From a virus: DNA of 41,190 bases. The notes under the pieces were generated by a model, which worked only from the letters and a program-made list of their open reading frames with translations, did no database searches and was not told the DNA's origin. The stretch spans positions 1 through 41,190 of IMG/VR virus record IMGVR_UViG_3300007540_005056; one strand, 5' to 3'. The translations under genes and the position numbers were made by a program. This document shows positions 23,964 to 31,709 of the stretch, one piece after another (the stretch's first letter is position 1; every line of letters begins with the position of its first letter).

Positions 23964-24344
23964 ATGAAAAAGTTATTTTTTGGGCTGTTGTTTATGTTGG
24001 CAAGTAGTTTGTCAGCCCAGTCCTATTTGAGGGCCGAATCTTTTACAATGGGGGTTAGGCAGAGTGAGGTATCGCCTATTGTTTGGGGTGAAACTAATGA
24101 GTGTAGTATTTTAATTGAACTTTATGAGACTAAAGTTATTATTAATAGTAAGGTACTACAAACATACTATGTTATTAATCAGGTCCTTGATACTACACCA
24201 GGTGTAAGAACTTGGATGTGTAAAGATTTAAATGGGAATACTTGTAAATTTACTATGATGTATTTAATTAAATACCCAGGGTTTACAATTTGCCAGGTTG
24301 ATTATAATGATGCTGTCTGGTTTTACGTTTGTACAAAAAATTAA
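23964..24344 (+). CDS. small secreted protein, 126 aa
   Basis: The start at 23964 is chosen over an upstream in-frame ATG because it gives a proper signal peptide: MKK, a hydrophobic core LFFGLLFMLASSL and a cleavage site SAQ. The mature part is beta-rich with four cysteines (NECS, WMCKDLNGNTCKF, FTICQVDYNDAVWFYV). Similar little secreted proteins occur in Bacteroidota and their phages as I recall. It lies first in the exported-protein island; function unknown. Confidence 0.75.
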   Translation: MKKLFFGLLFMLASSLSAQSYLRAESFTMGVRQSEVSPIVWGETNECSILIELYETKVIINSKVLQTYYVINQVLDTTPGVRTWMCKDLNGNTCKFTMMYLIKYPGFTICQVDYNDAVWFYVCTKN

Positions 24345-24346
24345 TT

Positions 24347-24538
24347 ATGCCTACACTTAGAAAATATGTGACCACAACAGACATGAATGTCTATGAGGTT
24401 GAAGTAACTGAAGAACAGTTAGAAGTTTTTAAGAACGATGAAGATCGTTTTTATGATGAAATTATGGAAGACTTAGATTGGGAATGGGCCCATGATAAAG
24501 TTGGAGATGAAGATTGGACAATTGAAATAAAAGATTAA
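24347..24538 (+). CDS. small acidic protein, 63 aa
   Basis: Start at 24347 (MPTLRKY) is preferred to an earlier in-frame ATG inside the previous gene. Contains VYEVEVTEEQLEVFKNDED and a strongly acidic, Trp-containing end (DLDWEWAHDKVGDEDW). No signal peptide, unlike its neighbours. Function unknown. Confidence 0.72.
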   Translation: MPTLRKYVTTTDMNVYEVEVTEEQLEVFKNDEDRFYDEIMEDLDWEWAHDKVGDEDWTIEIKD

Positions 24539-24539
24539 T

Positions 24540-25478
24540 ATGAAAAAACTATTCGGTTTATTGGCTGTGATGGCGACTGTGGTAAGTGCTCAAGCCAAAT
24601 GTGATTGGTCTGGTTATTGGATGAAAACAGTTAACCAGCAACAAAATGTATTTACGTTTCAAACAAACGTAGATTGGGATTCATGTGTTGATTACTGGTG
24701 GATTGTTTACGACTATCAGTTGAAGAAAAAAGACACACTTCAAGACTTTAACGGTTATACACAAGTACAATTTAATGCTAAAGGAAAGTATAAAGTAGTA
24801 CTTCATGTACTTGATGCTTGTAATAAGTGTGACACTAATTTTGTTCAAGAAATTGATATTACAATTTATGGTAAGGCAGATGTTGGATATAATGTAGGGG
24901 CCCATAATTGTCATTATTATACTTTTGAAATGACTAATATGAATGATGATTGTATTGAGTACTATTATTCAATTTACAAGAGTGATTTATTTGATTCTCT
25001 TTATGGTTACTGGGATACAGCTGAAGATTTATATGAGTGGTTGTATTTTAATTATGACTTTGATGAAAACGATTTAGTGTATTATAATACAGCATCACAA
25101 CGAGTTGTTAACCATGAGTTTGTTGATTCAGGTCGTCATTTGTTGATTGGTTATTGGTATAATACATGTACTGGAATTGATACTTGGGTTATGCGTAAGG
25201 TAAATGTTTGTGTTAGTGAGCCTGTAAATGGATTAGTTCCAATTTCACCTTCAGTAGGAGGAATGGCTCGCCCTAATCCAACTAGTTGTGAGTTTTATAT
25301 TACTGAAACTAAAGTGGCTGCTGAGTATATGATTTTGAATACTTCAGGAACTATTATCGCAACTGGTAATACAAGCGCATTTGAGCAAGTTAAAGTTAAA
25401 ACTTGTAATTGGCCTAATGGAGTTTATTACCTTTGGGTAATGGGTGTTGGGCGTGAACTTATTGTTATCCAACATTAA
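24540..25478 (+). CDS. secreted PKD-like protein with a T9SS C-terminal sorting domain
   Basis: Signal peptide MKKLFGLLAVMATVVSAQA, then Trp/Tyr-rich beta modules of PKD-like shape (FNAKGKYKVVLHVLDACNKC), and a C-terminal part of about 80 residues (231-312). That part shows the order of Bacteroidota type-A T9SS sorting domains: ARPNPTSCEF (243-252), a YMILNTSGTIIATG turn, and NWPNGVYYLWV (290-300). Known T9SS domains direct proteins across the outer membrane, after which the domain is cut and the protein anchored or released. Two cysteines near the domain are unusual. Probable surface or released protein of unknown target. It is followed by a terminator hairpin. Confidence 0.8.
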   Translation: MKKLFGLLAVMATVVSAQAKCDWSGYWMKTVNQQQNVFTFQTNVDWDSCVDYWWIVYDYQLKKKDTLQDFNGYTQVQFNAKGKYKVVLHVLDACNKCDTNFVQEIDITIYGKADVGYNVGAHNCHYYTFEMTNMNDDCIEYYYSIYKSDLFDSLYGYWDTAEDLYEWLYFNYDFDENDLVYYNTASQRVVNHEFVDSGRHLLIGYWYNTCTGIDTWVMRKVNVCVSEPVNGLVPISPSVGGMARPNPTSCEFYITETKVAAEYMILNTSGTIIATGNTSAFEQVKVKTCNWPNGVYYLWVMGVGRELIVIQH

Positions 25479-25514
25479 TTGAAGGGTAATATTTTAGTAA
25501 TCATTTAAATGTTG

Positions 25515-25539
25515 AGGGTCGCTATGTATTAGCGACCTT
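25515..25539 (+). terminator. perfect hairpin terminator before the TonB receptor gene
   Basis: GGTCGCTA (25517-25524), loop TGTAT, TAGCGACC (25530-25537), extended by A-T and G-T pairs at its foot. It lies just ten bases upstream of the next start codon. It can end the upstream transcript, or lie in the leader of the receptor mRNA. No clear -33/-7 promoter is seen between it and the receptor gene. Confidence 0.75.
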
Positions 25540-25548
25540 TCAAATAAT

Positions 25549-27738
25549 ATGTTATTACTCGTTGCAATTTTTAATTTGTTTCAATCTGATACAAGTAAGA
25601 TAGGAGAGGTTAATATCTCAGTATCTGCGAAACAAGAAACAATCTCATCCACAATTAATTTTCAAAAGAAAAGTTTAGTAATTCTAGACATTGTTTCTTC
25701 AGAATCAATTAACAAAACTCCTGACGCTAATATAAGTGGAGTATTAAAGCGAGTAGGTGGTGCTTCAATCCAAAACGATAAATTTATTATTGTTAGAGGA
25801 TTAGCCGATAGATACAATTCAGTATCATTAAATGGAGCTTTAATAGGTTCAACTGAACCAGATAAAAAATCATTCTCATTTGATTTAGTTCCATCTAATT
25901 TAGTTGACAATCTAACAGTTACTAAAACAGCCAGTCCAGAAATTACAGGTGAATTTTCAGGAGGCTTGGTTAACATAGTTACTAAAGTACCAAGCAGACA
26001 AATAAAACAATTAAGTTTGGGATTAGGGTATGGCAGTTTATCTACATTCAATAATGGGTGGAAATTAAACACTACTTATCTACCTAATGATTTTTTATCA
26101 ACAAAACAGTTTAGGAGCTTGCCGACGGACGCAAGACGTGCTGAATCAGATAAAATCAATTCGGTATTTAATCCTACTCAAACTTTTAATATACCAAACT
26201 TATCTCTAAAATATACTTTAGGTGATAGAAATTTTATATCTAATTTAACCCTCAGAAAATCAAATTCCATTATAACTAGTGAAAGACAAGACTATATGTC
26301 AGGTAATGACTTAATGTATCAATACGTTGATATAAACTATAGTGAGGTTATAAACATAGGAGGTATCACAAACATTAAATTAAAATCATTAGATTTTAAA
26401 AATACTTTTAATTATTTAAGAGAAAATTCAGTTGTTGAACGTAATGGAGTAAATTATGATAACCAACAATTAATTAATAGTACTAGTTCAAATCATACTA
26501 ATAAATTTATTTTATTAACTCAATTAAATAATAAAAAATGGGGCATTAACTACAGCTTACTTTATAGAACACAACCTGACTATAGAATTAATCCGTTTGC
26601 TAAAAACATTGATTCAAAAGGTGACTCTAATTTTATATGGAGAGACTCATATAGATTCTGGAGTAAAATGAATGAGAATATTTTAGGTGGTTATTACAAT
26701 GATACTTTAGGAAAAATTAAGTATGGTTTTTATGAGATGTTTAAGTATAGAGGTTTTGGAGCTAGAGTATTTAGATACGACAATGGTTTTGTGTTAAATG
26801 AAATAACTAATAATACAGACAAGTATAATGCTTATTCTAATCTAGCATCAGGTTATGCCTCATATTATAACTCAAATGGTAAGTTTAGTTATTTAACAGG
26901 TGTTAGAGTTGAGAATCAATTATTCAGAGTCAACACTTATGATTTTGGAGGAACACCTCAAAACATAAACAGAATTTATTTAGACATTTCACCTTCATTA
27001 AATTTAACTTATGGTAAAGTAAACAAAGTAAGAATGTCATTAAGCCAAACAGTTGCTCGCCCTGAATTTAGAGAAGTAAGCAACTTTGCATTTTATGACT
27101 TTGCTAGGAATGCTCAAATAGTAGGCAATCCAAACTTAGTAAGAACTAAAGTATTGAACAGTGATTTAAGATATGAAATATACCCTTCCAAAAATGAAAT
27201 AATCACAGTATCAGCTTTTTACAAATACTTTATTAATCCAATTGAACAAACAGTTGATAACGGTTCAGTACCAAGCAATTTGATATTAACGTTATCTAAT
27301 TCACCTAAAGCAACTTTGTACGGAGGTGAAATTGAGATTAGAAAAAATATAACTAAAGAACTACAATTATACTCTAACTTATCTTATTTCAAATCAACAG
27401 TAGTAGCTAGTTCATGGTACAGACCATTACAAGGTCAATCACCTTATATTATTAATGCTGGTTTGTTTTACACTAAAGACAAATACTCAATAAATGCACT
27501 CTACAATCGAATTGGTGAAAGAATAGCAGCAGTTGGATTTCAAGGTTATCCAGACATTTATGAGAATGCTAGAGATGTATTGGATATAACAGCTCAATAT
27601 GAAACTAAAAGAACAACAATTAAATTCACATTATCAGATCTATTATCTCAAAATTCTAGATTTTATCAGAAGGGCAGAGATTTGATTACTAATAATAACG
27701 AAACAAATATAAATTTAAGTGTAAATTACAAACTATGA
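25549..27738 (+). CDS. TonB-dependent outer-membrane receptor, compact
   Basis: Outer-membrane transporter with a plug domain (about 45-147: SINKTPDANISGVLKRV, IIVRGLADRYNSVSLNGA, EFSGGLVNIVT) and a beta barrel to the end (LSVNYKL). This is the plug pattern of Bacteroidota receptors that import iron complexes, vitamins or glycans using TonB energy. It lacks the N-terminal carboxypeptidase-regulatory-like domain common in host relatives. At 729 residues it is compact. The signal peptide is short and lacks a basic start (MLLLVAIFNLFQS), which is odd and may weaken export. The stop overlaps the lipoprotein gene start, so the two are probably translated together. Confidence 0.92.
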   Translation: MLLLVAIFNLFQSDTSKIGEVNISVSAKQETISSTINFQKKSLVILDIVSSESINKTPDANISGVLKRVGGASIQNDKFIIVRGLADRYNSVSLNGALIGSTEPDKKSFSFDLVPSNLVDNLTVTKTASPEITGEFSGGLVNIVTKVPSRQIKQLSLGLGYGSLSTFNNGWKLNTTYLPNDFLSTKQFRSLPTDARRAESDKINSVFNPTQTFNIPNLSLKYTLGDRNFISNLTLRKSNSIITSERQDYMSGNDLMYQYVDINYSEVINIGGITNIKLKSLDFKNTFNYLRENSVVERNGVNYDNQQLINSTSSNHTNKFILLTQLNNKKWGINYSLLYRTQPDYRINPFAKNIDSKGDSNFIWRDSYRFWSKMNENILGGYYNDTLGKIKYGFYEMFKYRGFGARVFRYDNGFVLNEITNNTDKYNAYSNLASGYASYYNSNGKFSYLTGVRVENQLFRVNTYDFGGTPQNINRIYLDISPSLNLTYGKVNKVRMSLSQTVARPEFREVSNFAFYDFARNAQIVGNPNLVRTKVLNSDLRYEIYPSKNEIITVSAFYKYFINPIEQTVDNGSVPSNLILTLSNSPKATLYGGEIEIRKNITKELQLYSNLSYFKSTVVASSWYRPLQGQSPYIINAGLFYTKDKYSINALYNRIGERIAAVGFQGYPDIYENARDVLDITAQYETKRTTIKFTLSDLLSQNSRFYQKGRDLITNNNETNINLSVNYKL

Positions 27739-28934
27739 AAAAACTATTGTTTTTAGCAGTTGGGGCATTGATGATGCTCAACTCATGCAAAGAAGATCCA
27801 ATCGAACCAACAATTGATACGGTTCTAGTTGGAACATTAACTCAAGACAAAACCTTGACAGCAGACAAAGTATGGACCTTGAAAGGCTACGTTTACGTTC
27901 CTGAAGGTGTTACTTTGACTATTGAAGCAGGAACCACTATCAAAAGTGATATTGCTGAAAAAGGTGCTTTATGTATTGAAAGAGGAGGTAAGATTATGGC
28001 CGAAGGTACTGCTGATAAGCCTATTGTTTTTACTTCTGGTCAAGCTAGTCCTGCACCTGGGGATTGGGGTGGAGTTATTTTGTTAGGTAAAGCAACTACC
28101 AACAGAACAACTGAACCAACAATTGAGGGTGGTATTGGAAGACCTTATGGAGGTAATGACGACAATGATAATTCAGGAGTATTAAAGTATGTTAGAGTTG
28201 AGTATGCCGGTATTGCTGCCTTCCCTAATTCAGAAATTAATGCTTTCACATTTGGTGCTGTTGGTTCAGGTACTACAGTTGAATTCTGTGAATCTTATTA
28301 CGGTAATGATGATGCGTTTGAATTCTTTGGAGGTACAGTTAGTCCAAAGTACTTAGTTGCCGTTGGTACTGCTGATGATGATTATGATTTTGACTTTGGT
28401 TATAGAGGAACTATACAGTATGCTATTTCAAAACGTGATCCTCAATTTGTTGATGGTGCTGATGCCGGGAATGGAATTGAATGTGACAATGATGGAACTG
28501 GTTCTTCAGCTACTCCAACTACTCATCCAACATTATTGAACTTTACTTTAATTGGACCTGCTACTTCAAATGCTGCTGCTAATCATAATTTGGCTATGAG
28601 ATGGAGACGTGCAAGTCAATTCACAGTTGTGAACTCTATCTTCTACGGATACTTAAAAGGTGGTTTAAGTTTAGAGAGTGATGAAACTGCTCAAGCATTT
28701 AAAGACGGTGTAAGCAAATTTGTAAACAACTATGTCTCGGCTGTTGATACTGCTAAATTAACAATCAGTAAATCTTCAGTAATTGCTTCATCTGAAATGC
28801 CCGGTATTGCTTCAACCTCAACATTTAGCACCTCACAAGTTGCTCCATTCAATAATATGTTTGAATCAACTACAAACATCGGAGCTATTCCTTTCGGTAC
28901 AGTAAATTGGTTATTAGGTTGGACTAAATTTTAA
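27735..28934 (+). CDS. surface lipoprotein, beta-helix-like, partner of the TonB receptor
   Basis: Lipoprotein signal peptide with lipobox LNSC (Cys 18) followed by K-E-D, acidic as in Bacteroidota surface-export signals. The mature protein is rich in Gly, Thr and Asp with beta-helix-type turns (GVTLTIEAGTTIKSD, GGKIMAEGTADKPIVFTS). Such proteins occur beside TonB receptors in flavobacterial genomes as I recall, and may catch the ligand. It overlaps the receptor stop by four bases. Its base composition looks more GC-rich than that of the phage genes, which suggests acquisition from a host. Confidence 0.82.
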   Translation: MKKLLFLAVGALMMLNSCKEDPIEPTIDTVLVGTLTQDKTLTADKVWTLKGYVYVPEGVTLTIEAGTTIKSDIAEKGALCIERGGKIMAEGTADKPIVFTSGQASPAPGDWGGVILLGKATTNRTTEPTIEGGIGRPYGGNDDNDNSGVLKYVRVEYAGIAAFPNSEINAFTFGAVGSGTTVEFCESYYGNDDAFEFFGGTVSPKYLVAVGTADDDYDFDFGYRGTIQYAISKRDPQFVDGADAGNGIECDNDGTGSSATPTTHPTLLNFTLIGPATSNAAANHNLAMRWRRASQFTVVNSIFYGYLKGGLSLESDETAQAFKDGVSKFVNNYVSAVDTAKLTISKSSVIASSEMPGIASTSTFSTSQVAPFNNMFESTTNIGAIPFGTVNWLLGWTKF

Positions 28935-28956
28935 TTAAAACAAAAATATAATTTAA

Positions 28957-28988
28957 CTTGGAGGGGCGCAAGCCCCTCTTTATATTTA
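28957..28988 (+). promoter_or_regulatory. Bacteroidota-type promoter (CTTG-N20-TATATTTA) with a terminator in its spacer
   Basis: CTTGG at 28957, TATATTTA at 28981-28988, 20 bases between. The spacer is filled by the hairpin at 28961-28978. The next start, GTG at 28994, is five bases past the -7 box, so the thymidylate synthase mRNA would be nearly leaderless. Confidence 0.82.
28961..28978 (+). terminator. GC-rich tetraloop hairpin terminator
   Basis: GAGGGGC, loop GCAA, GCCCCTC, followed by TTTATATTTATT: a perfect seven-pair stem closed by a GNRA tetraloop with a U-rich tail in RNA. It ends the exported-protein unit and lies within the promoter spacer for the next gene. Confidence 0.88.
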
Positions 28989-28993
28989 TTAAT

Positions 28994-30025
28994 GTGAACC
29001 CATTAGATCTACAATATCAACAACTACTCAAAGATATAATTGAATATGGAGTAGAAAAACAAGACAGAACTGGAACCGGAACAAAAAGTATATTTGGTTA
29101 TACTATCAGGCATAATATGGCCGATGGTTTTCCTTTATTAACAACTAAGAAGGTTGCCTTCAAGACAATGGTAACTGAGTTGTTGTGGTTCTTAAAAGGA
29201 GATACCAACATTAAGTATTTGGTTGATAATGAATGTAACATTTGGAATGGTGATGCTTATAAAAACTATGAGAAGTATGCAATGGCTAATTCATATGGTG
29301 TTGATGTATTCTCAATGGATGAGTTTATTGATGAAATTAAAAATAATAATGAGTTTGCTAAGAAGTGGGGTGAGTTAGGGCCAATTTACGGTAAGCAATG
29401 GAGAGATTGGAAAATCAATTTAATTGACCCGCACACTATGGAGTTTGTTCCACCTATTGACCAAATCCAAAACCTAATCAACGACCTTAAAACAAACCCA
29501 GATTCAAGACGATTAATGGTTTCAGCTTGGAATGTAGGTGAAATAAATCATATGGTTCTTCCTCCTTGTCATTATGGATTTCAAGTTTATACAACTGAAA
29601 TGAATGAAGAAGAAAGAAAAAATTGTTGGGCAACTTATATAGGAAAAAGTAAAAAGTATGTTGAAAAAATGGATCATAACAGATTGGATAAAGTAAATGC
29701 TCCATCAAGAAAAATTTCACTAATGTGGAATCAAAGATCAGTTGATACATTTTTAGGTCTTCCTTTTAATATTTCCTCATATGGTTTATTACTAATAATG
29801 ATTGCTAAAGAAGTTAATATGATTCCTGATCAATTAATTGGTAGTTTGGGCGATACTCATCTTTATTTGAATCATATTAAACAAGCTAAAGAACAAATTA
29901 AAAGAACTCCATTTAAATTACCAACAGTAGAAATAAATGAGGTAGATGTGTTGAAAGGTGAAGTAGAATTAGAATTAAAAAATTATTTACATCACGATCC
30001 AATTAAAGCACCTCTTTCAAATTAA
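28994..30025 (+). CDS. thyA: thymidylate synthase (GTG start)
   Basis: Methylates dUMP to dTMP using methylene-tetrahydrofolate. R24 (DRTGTGT, phosphate loop), the catalytic Cys 192 in LPPCHYGFQVY, and NQRSVDTFLGLPFNISSYG with the Asn (N259) that selects dUMP are all present. The GTG at 28994 is chosen because the earlier in-frame ATG at 28958 lies within the promoter and terminator hairpin. At 343 residues it exceeds the E. coli enzyme (264) because of inserts around residues 83-130 and 200-235. Supplies dTTP for phage replication. The Asn argues against a dCMP hydroxymethylase. Confidence 0.95.
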   Translation: MNPLDLQYQQLLKDIIEYGVEKQDRTGTGTKSIFGYTIRHNMADGFPLLTTKKVAFKTMVTELLWFLKGDTNIKYLVDNECNIWNGDAYKNYEKYAMANSYGVDVFSMDEFIDEIKNNNEFAKKWGELGPIYGKQWRDWKINLIDPHTMEFVPPIDQIQNLINDLKTNPDSRRLMVSAWNVGEINHMVLPPCHYGFQVYTTEMNEEERKNCWATYIGKSKKYVEKMDHNRLDKVNAPSRKISLMWNQRSVDTFLGLPFNISSYGLLLIMIAKEVNMIPDQLIGSLGDTHLYLNHIKQAKEQIKRTPFKLPTVEINEVDVLKGEVELELKNYLHHDPIKAPLSN

Positions 30026-30026
30026 A

Positions 30027-30058
30027 TTTGTTTTTTAACAAATTAATTATTATATTAA
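30027..30058 (+). promoter_or_regulatory. Bacteroidota-type promoter (TTTG-N20-TATATTAA) with hairpin, leaderless
   Basis: TTTG at 30027, TATATTAA at 30051-30058, 20 bases between, and the start codon four bases further. AATTTGTT (30025-30032), loop TTTT, AACAAATT (30037-30044) is a perfect hairpin covering the -33 box. Confidence 0.8.
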
Positions 30059-30062
30059 TGGT

Positions 30063-30335
30063 ATGAAACGAGATACCATATTATTTTTATTTATTTTAAC
30101 TATAGTTATATCTACGTTAGCAATTTTACAAAAAGCAGCTATCAAACGTAGTTATAAATTTGAGAAACGAGTAGTTAATTATGTTGATTCAACTTGGTCT
30201 ACTAAACCAGGACAAGAACATTCTTTACAAACTAGTTATAAATATTATGGTCGTTTAGATAATGGTCGTGTTATAAGCCACCATAAACCGTTTAATATTG
30301 GAGACAGTATTGTAAGTATACATTATGGAAAATAA
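30063..30335 (+). CDS. small membrane-anchored protein, 90 aa
   Basis: One hydrophobic segment near the N-terminus (ILFLFILTIVISTLAIL) after a short basic start, then a basic periplasmic-like region ending SIVSIHYGK. Probably anchored with the C-terminus outside the membrane. Overlaps the next gene by 11 bases. Function unknown; the leaderless-type promoter is just before it. Confidence 0.75.
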   Translation: MKRDTILFLFILTIVISTLAILQKAAIKRSYKFEKRVVNYVDSTWSTKPGQEHSLQTSYKYYGRLDNGRVISHHKPFNIGDSIVSIHYGK

Positions 30336-30567
30336 GGTTATACAGTTGGATTTACACGGTGTTAGGCATGAAGATGTTATTGACATAGTTAGTGAATGGG
30401 CTTTACTTTGGGACTATAGAGTTGAAGGATTTAGTGGTAAAATTATAACTGGTAATAGTTCTAAAATGAAAACATTAGCTGAAGGTGCTTTACGTAAACA
30501 CAATTTTGATTACAGACATATGTCTGATGGTTCAATTCTAGTAAATGGAAAGTTATGGATAAAATAA
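30325..30567 (+). CDS. Smr-domain protein, 80 aa
   Basis: LDLHG (8-12), followed by RHEDVIDIV and ITGNSSKMK (41-49), the signature of the small MutS-related (Smr) domain, ending with ILVNGKLWIK. Smr domains in larger proteins nick DNA or cut RNA. Here the domain stands alone, as in many phages. Overlaps genes on both sides. Nuclease activity is inferred. Confidence 0.82.
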   Translation: MENKVIQLDLHGVRHEDVIDIVSEWALLWDYRVEGFSGKIITGNSSKMKTLAEGALRKHNFDYRHMSDGSILVNGKLWIK

Positions 30568-30968
30568 GTTATGAAAATCGTTACAATGATGTTTTCACAT
30601 TCACTAAATTAGAAAATGGTGATGTGTTATGGGAAGGTAATTTTAAATGGTGCCGTTCTGGATGGCCTAATGTTTATGATAGAGCATATGAGGCCTATCG
30701 TAAGGATGGAGGTGAAATGCATATTGAGGAATTCAAAAATGCAGTTCATGAGTATGATAATGAAAAAAGTGAATACACCCCACTAGCTAAACAATATCAA
30801 AAATTAGTTTACTCAGATACTACTAAACTTTCATTCGTGGATCCTTCTGGGGGGCCCTTTATTTCAATCGAAATGGATATGAAGTATATAGATGAGGTAT
30901 TTGAGGGAAAAATAATTGAAGATTTAAAACCAATACCAGAAGGTTATTTAATTATCATTAAGAAATAA
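30555..30968 (+). CDS. hypothetical protein, 137 aa
   Basis: Aromatic, acidic protein with VFTFTKLENGDVLWEGNF and WCRSGWPNVYDRAYEAYR near the N-terminus. No family recognised. It overlaps the Smr gene by 13 bases, and a structured non-coding region follows its stop. Confidence 0.75.
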   Translation: MDKISYENRYNDVFTFTKLENGDVLWEGNFKWCRSGWPNVYDRAYEAYRKDGGEMHIEEFKNAVHEYDNEKSEYTPLAKQYQKLVYSDTTKLSFVDPSGGPFISIEMDMKYIDEVFEGKIIEDLKPIPEGYLIIIKK

Positions 30969-30976
30969 TTTTTTAC

Positions 30977-31017
30977 AATATTTATTATCGCCGAGTCGCA
31001 GCGGTAGTAAAAATATT
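30977..31017 (+). ncRNA. possible structured RNA element, 5' part (see finding)
   Basis: AATATTT (30977-30983) pairs with AAATATT (31011-31017). Between them CCG (30991-30993) and CGG (31002-31004) close a small hairpin whose loop contains GTCGCAG (30995-31001). That loop is the exact complement of CTGCGAC at 31046-31052. I do not recognise a named RNA family. Confidence 0.4.
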
Positions 31018-31020
31018 AAA

Positions 31021-31077
31021 AAAACACCCAAGCGTGAGTAAGGAACTGCGACCCTGAAAGCGTCTTGGGTTTTTTTA
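31021..31077 (+). terminator. terminator stem with an embedded alternative pairing
   Basis: ACCCAAG (31026-31032) pairs with CTTGGGT (31064-31070), followed by a run of T and preceded by a run of A. The 31-base loop contains CTGCGAC (31046-31052), which can pair with GTCGCAG upstream at 30995-31001, so the two helices interleave. The HNH start codon is only ten bases after the stem. Confidence 0.7.
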
Positions 31078-31080
31078 ACT

Positions 31081-31704
31081 ATGAAAAAATGTACAAAATG
31101 TCAAATTGAAAAATCTTTAAATGAATTTAGTAAAGATAAACAACAAAAAAATGGGTTAAGTTGTTGGTGTAAAAAATGTGTTAATCTAAAAGGAAAAAAA
31201 TGGTATACTCAAAATAAAGAAAAACATTTAGAATACGCTCGTGAGTATAACAAAACATGGGTTCAAGAGAATAGAGAGCATATTAAGGAGTATGGTCATG
31301 GTTATAGACAAAATAATAAAGAAAAAATTAGGGAAACCGAAAAAATCTATAAAGAAAAAAACCAACATGTTGGAAGGTGGAGAGATTTATTAAAGTCAAC
31401 CCTTAAACGCTTCCATAGAGATAAATCAGCCAATACCCAAACACTCTTAGGATACTCAGCTACTCAACTAAAAGAACATTTAGATTCACAAGGTATGGAT
31501 TGGGAAAACGATCATATTGACCATATTATTCCTCTTAGTTGGTTTAAAAAGAATACTCCTATCCATATAGTAAATGATTTAAGAAATTTACAACCCCTTT
31601 CAGCAAAAGAAAATTTAAAAAAGTCAAATAAATTTGGATCTTTAAAAGATTTTTATTATATTAACGAGGTAAAAGAGTTTATAAAAAAAGACAAATTAAA
31701 ATAA
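31081..31704 (+). CDS. HNH endonuclease with N-terminal zinc finger
   Basis: The N-terminus has CTKC (C4, C7) and CWCKKC (C30, C33), a zinc finger. A lysine-rich coiled linker follows (about 40-100). The C-terminal half is the HNH unit: DHIDHIIPLSWF (144-155), VNDLRNLQPLSAKENLKKSN (164-183), with the His/Asp and two Asn residues in place. Free-standing HNH proteins in phages often act as homing endonucleases. The preceding structured region and terminator suggest a mobile or tightly controlled gene. No flanking group I intron parts are seen. Confidence 0.9.
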   Translation: MKKCTKCQIEKSLNEFSKDKQQKNGLSCWCKKCVNLKGKKWYTQNKEKHLEYAREYNKTWVQENREHIKEYGHGYRQNNKEKIRETEKIYKEKNQHVGRWRDLLKSTLKRFHRDKSANTQTLLGYSATQLKEHLDSQGMDWENDHIDHIIPLSWFKKNTPIHIVNDLRNLQPLSAKENLKKSNKFGSLKDFYYINEVKEFIKKDKLK

Positions 31705-31709
31705 AAGTT

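Noticed and set aside
25662-26072. 136-codon minus-strand frame
   Set aside because: It lies entirely within the TonB receptor gene, has shadow-type composition and no leader; all supported genes are on the + strand.
28958-28993. Upstream ATG start for thymidylate synthase
   Set aside because: These 12 codons are the terminator hairpin and promoter; the GTG at 28994 gives the usual N-terminus.
30969-31704. Group I intron or HEARO/omega-RNA around the HNH gene
   Set aside because: No conserved group I core parts and no IscB-like (RuvC) protein; the HNH protein is 207 residues. The region is reported only as an unassigned structured element.
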